DNA of 7,550 nt from a bacterium (GTDB lineage Bacteria; Vulcanimicrobiota; Xenobia; RGZZ01): contig JAJXVI010000102.1 in NCBI GenBank assembly GCA_021782195.1, forward strand, positions 1 to 7,550, given 5' to 3'. Shown here piece after piece: positions 7,336 to 7,550 of the stretch (positions within the stretch are counted from its first letter, which is position 1; every line of letters starts with the position of its first letter). The position numbers and the translations under genes are program-made. The notes under the pieces were generated by a model. It did not search any database. It was given only the letters and a program-made list of their open reading frames with translations, and was not told where the DNA came from.

Positions 7336-7550
7336 GTGCAGCAGCCTGTCGATCCGACCTCGTCTCTGTTCGGCTCGCCGGACGTCAGAGCCCGGCTTCG
7401 TCACGATTTTCGCACTTCCCTCAATCAGATTATCGGATACAGTGAGATGCTGGAGGAGGAGGCGCAGGAGCGCGGATTGCGCGACTTTGGCGACGACCTG
7501 TTGCGGATTCGTGCTGCGGCGCAGACCCTGGAGCAGATGGTTGCAACACA
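7336..7550 (+). CDS. HisKA-domain signalling protein, 5' part only
   Basis: The gene starts near the right edge and is truncated by it; about 71 residues are visible from GTG 7336. The start is uncertain because the frame is open from 7282 and there is no strong ribosome site. The H-box is [18 protein letters not shown] with His at codon 7402-7404 (residue 23), followed by a helix EEEAQERGLRDFGDDLLRI and a second helix ending LEQMV, the shape of a HisKA dimerisation/phosphotransfer domain. It closely resembles HisKA of the adjacent hybrid kinase ([13 protein letters not shown] is identical), but the usual Thr-Pro is Thr-Ser and Glu-Leu is Asp-Phe. HisKA this near the N-terminus is known in soluble signalling proteins that continue into receiver, cyclase or phosphatase domains, so this may not be a kinase; the rest lies outside the window. 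Confidence 0.72.
   Translation, partial: MQQPVDPTSSLFGSPDVRARLRHDFRTSLNQIIGYSEMLEEEAQERGLRDFGDDLLRIRAAAQTLEQMVAT

Noticed and set aside
7230..7445. Plus-strand 71-codon frame across the kinase/HisKA intergenic region
   Set aside because: It has a GAGGAG nearby, but its second half overlaps the HisKA frame, which carries clear domain similarity; the peptide itself is not recognisable.

Overview
This is a high-GC window from a bacterium that is very probably Gram-negative. It has a secreted protein with a classical signal peptide and a kinase with a large periplasmic loop, and ORFs crowd every frame as expected at high GC. The family mix (a hydrolase/methyltransferase fusion, a DUF3060-like protein, a multi-receiver hybrid kinase) would suit a Myxococcota-, Planctomycetota- or proteobacteria-like genome, but no marker here fixes the phylum. 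There are five complete genes and one gene cut by the right edge. I see no RNA genes, insertion sequences or CRISPR array.

Left part (1-3690). An NAD kinase (+, about 253-1194) runs head-on into a fused alpha/beta-hydrolase/SAM-methyltransferase gene (-, 2912-1152). Their coding 3' ends overlap by 43 bp. Inside the overlap lies a perfect 13-bp-stem hairpin that both proteins read in the same register, so both end in nearly the same peptide. The hydrolase half has Gly where the nucleophilic Ser of its family belongs. Upstream of it on the same strand is a small secreted protein with a C-terminal DUF3060-like repeat (-, 3690-3031).

Right part (3815-7550) is a signalling cluster. A single-domain CheY/DivK-type receiver (+, 3815-4189) converges on a large membrane hybrid histidine kinase (-, 7093-4316: TM, periplasmic sensor, TM, HAMP, HisKA, HATPase, REC, REC). 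Between the two stop codons is a GC-rich tandem repeat with a 43-bp period. Divergent from the kinase, a second gene starts (+, about 7336 to beyond the edge) with a HisKA-type dimerisation domain clearly related to that of the kinase but with an altered H-box.

Reading: the receiver, hybrid kinase and HisKA protein probably form one multistep phosphorelay. The NAD kinase is housekeeping. The DUF3060 and hydrolase/methyltransferase genes may be co-transcribed, but the 118-bp gap leaves this open. The most unusual features are the shared palindrome at the convergent gene ends, the Ser-to-Gly change in the hydrolase, the 43-bp repeat, and the paired HisKA domains in divergent genes.
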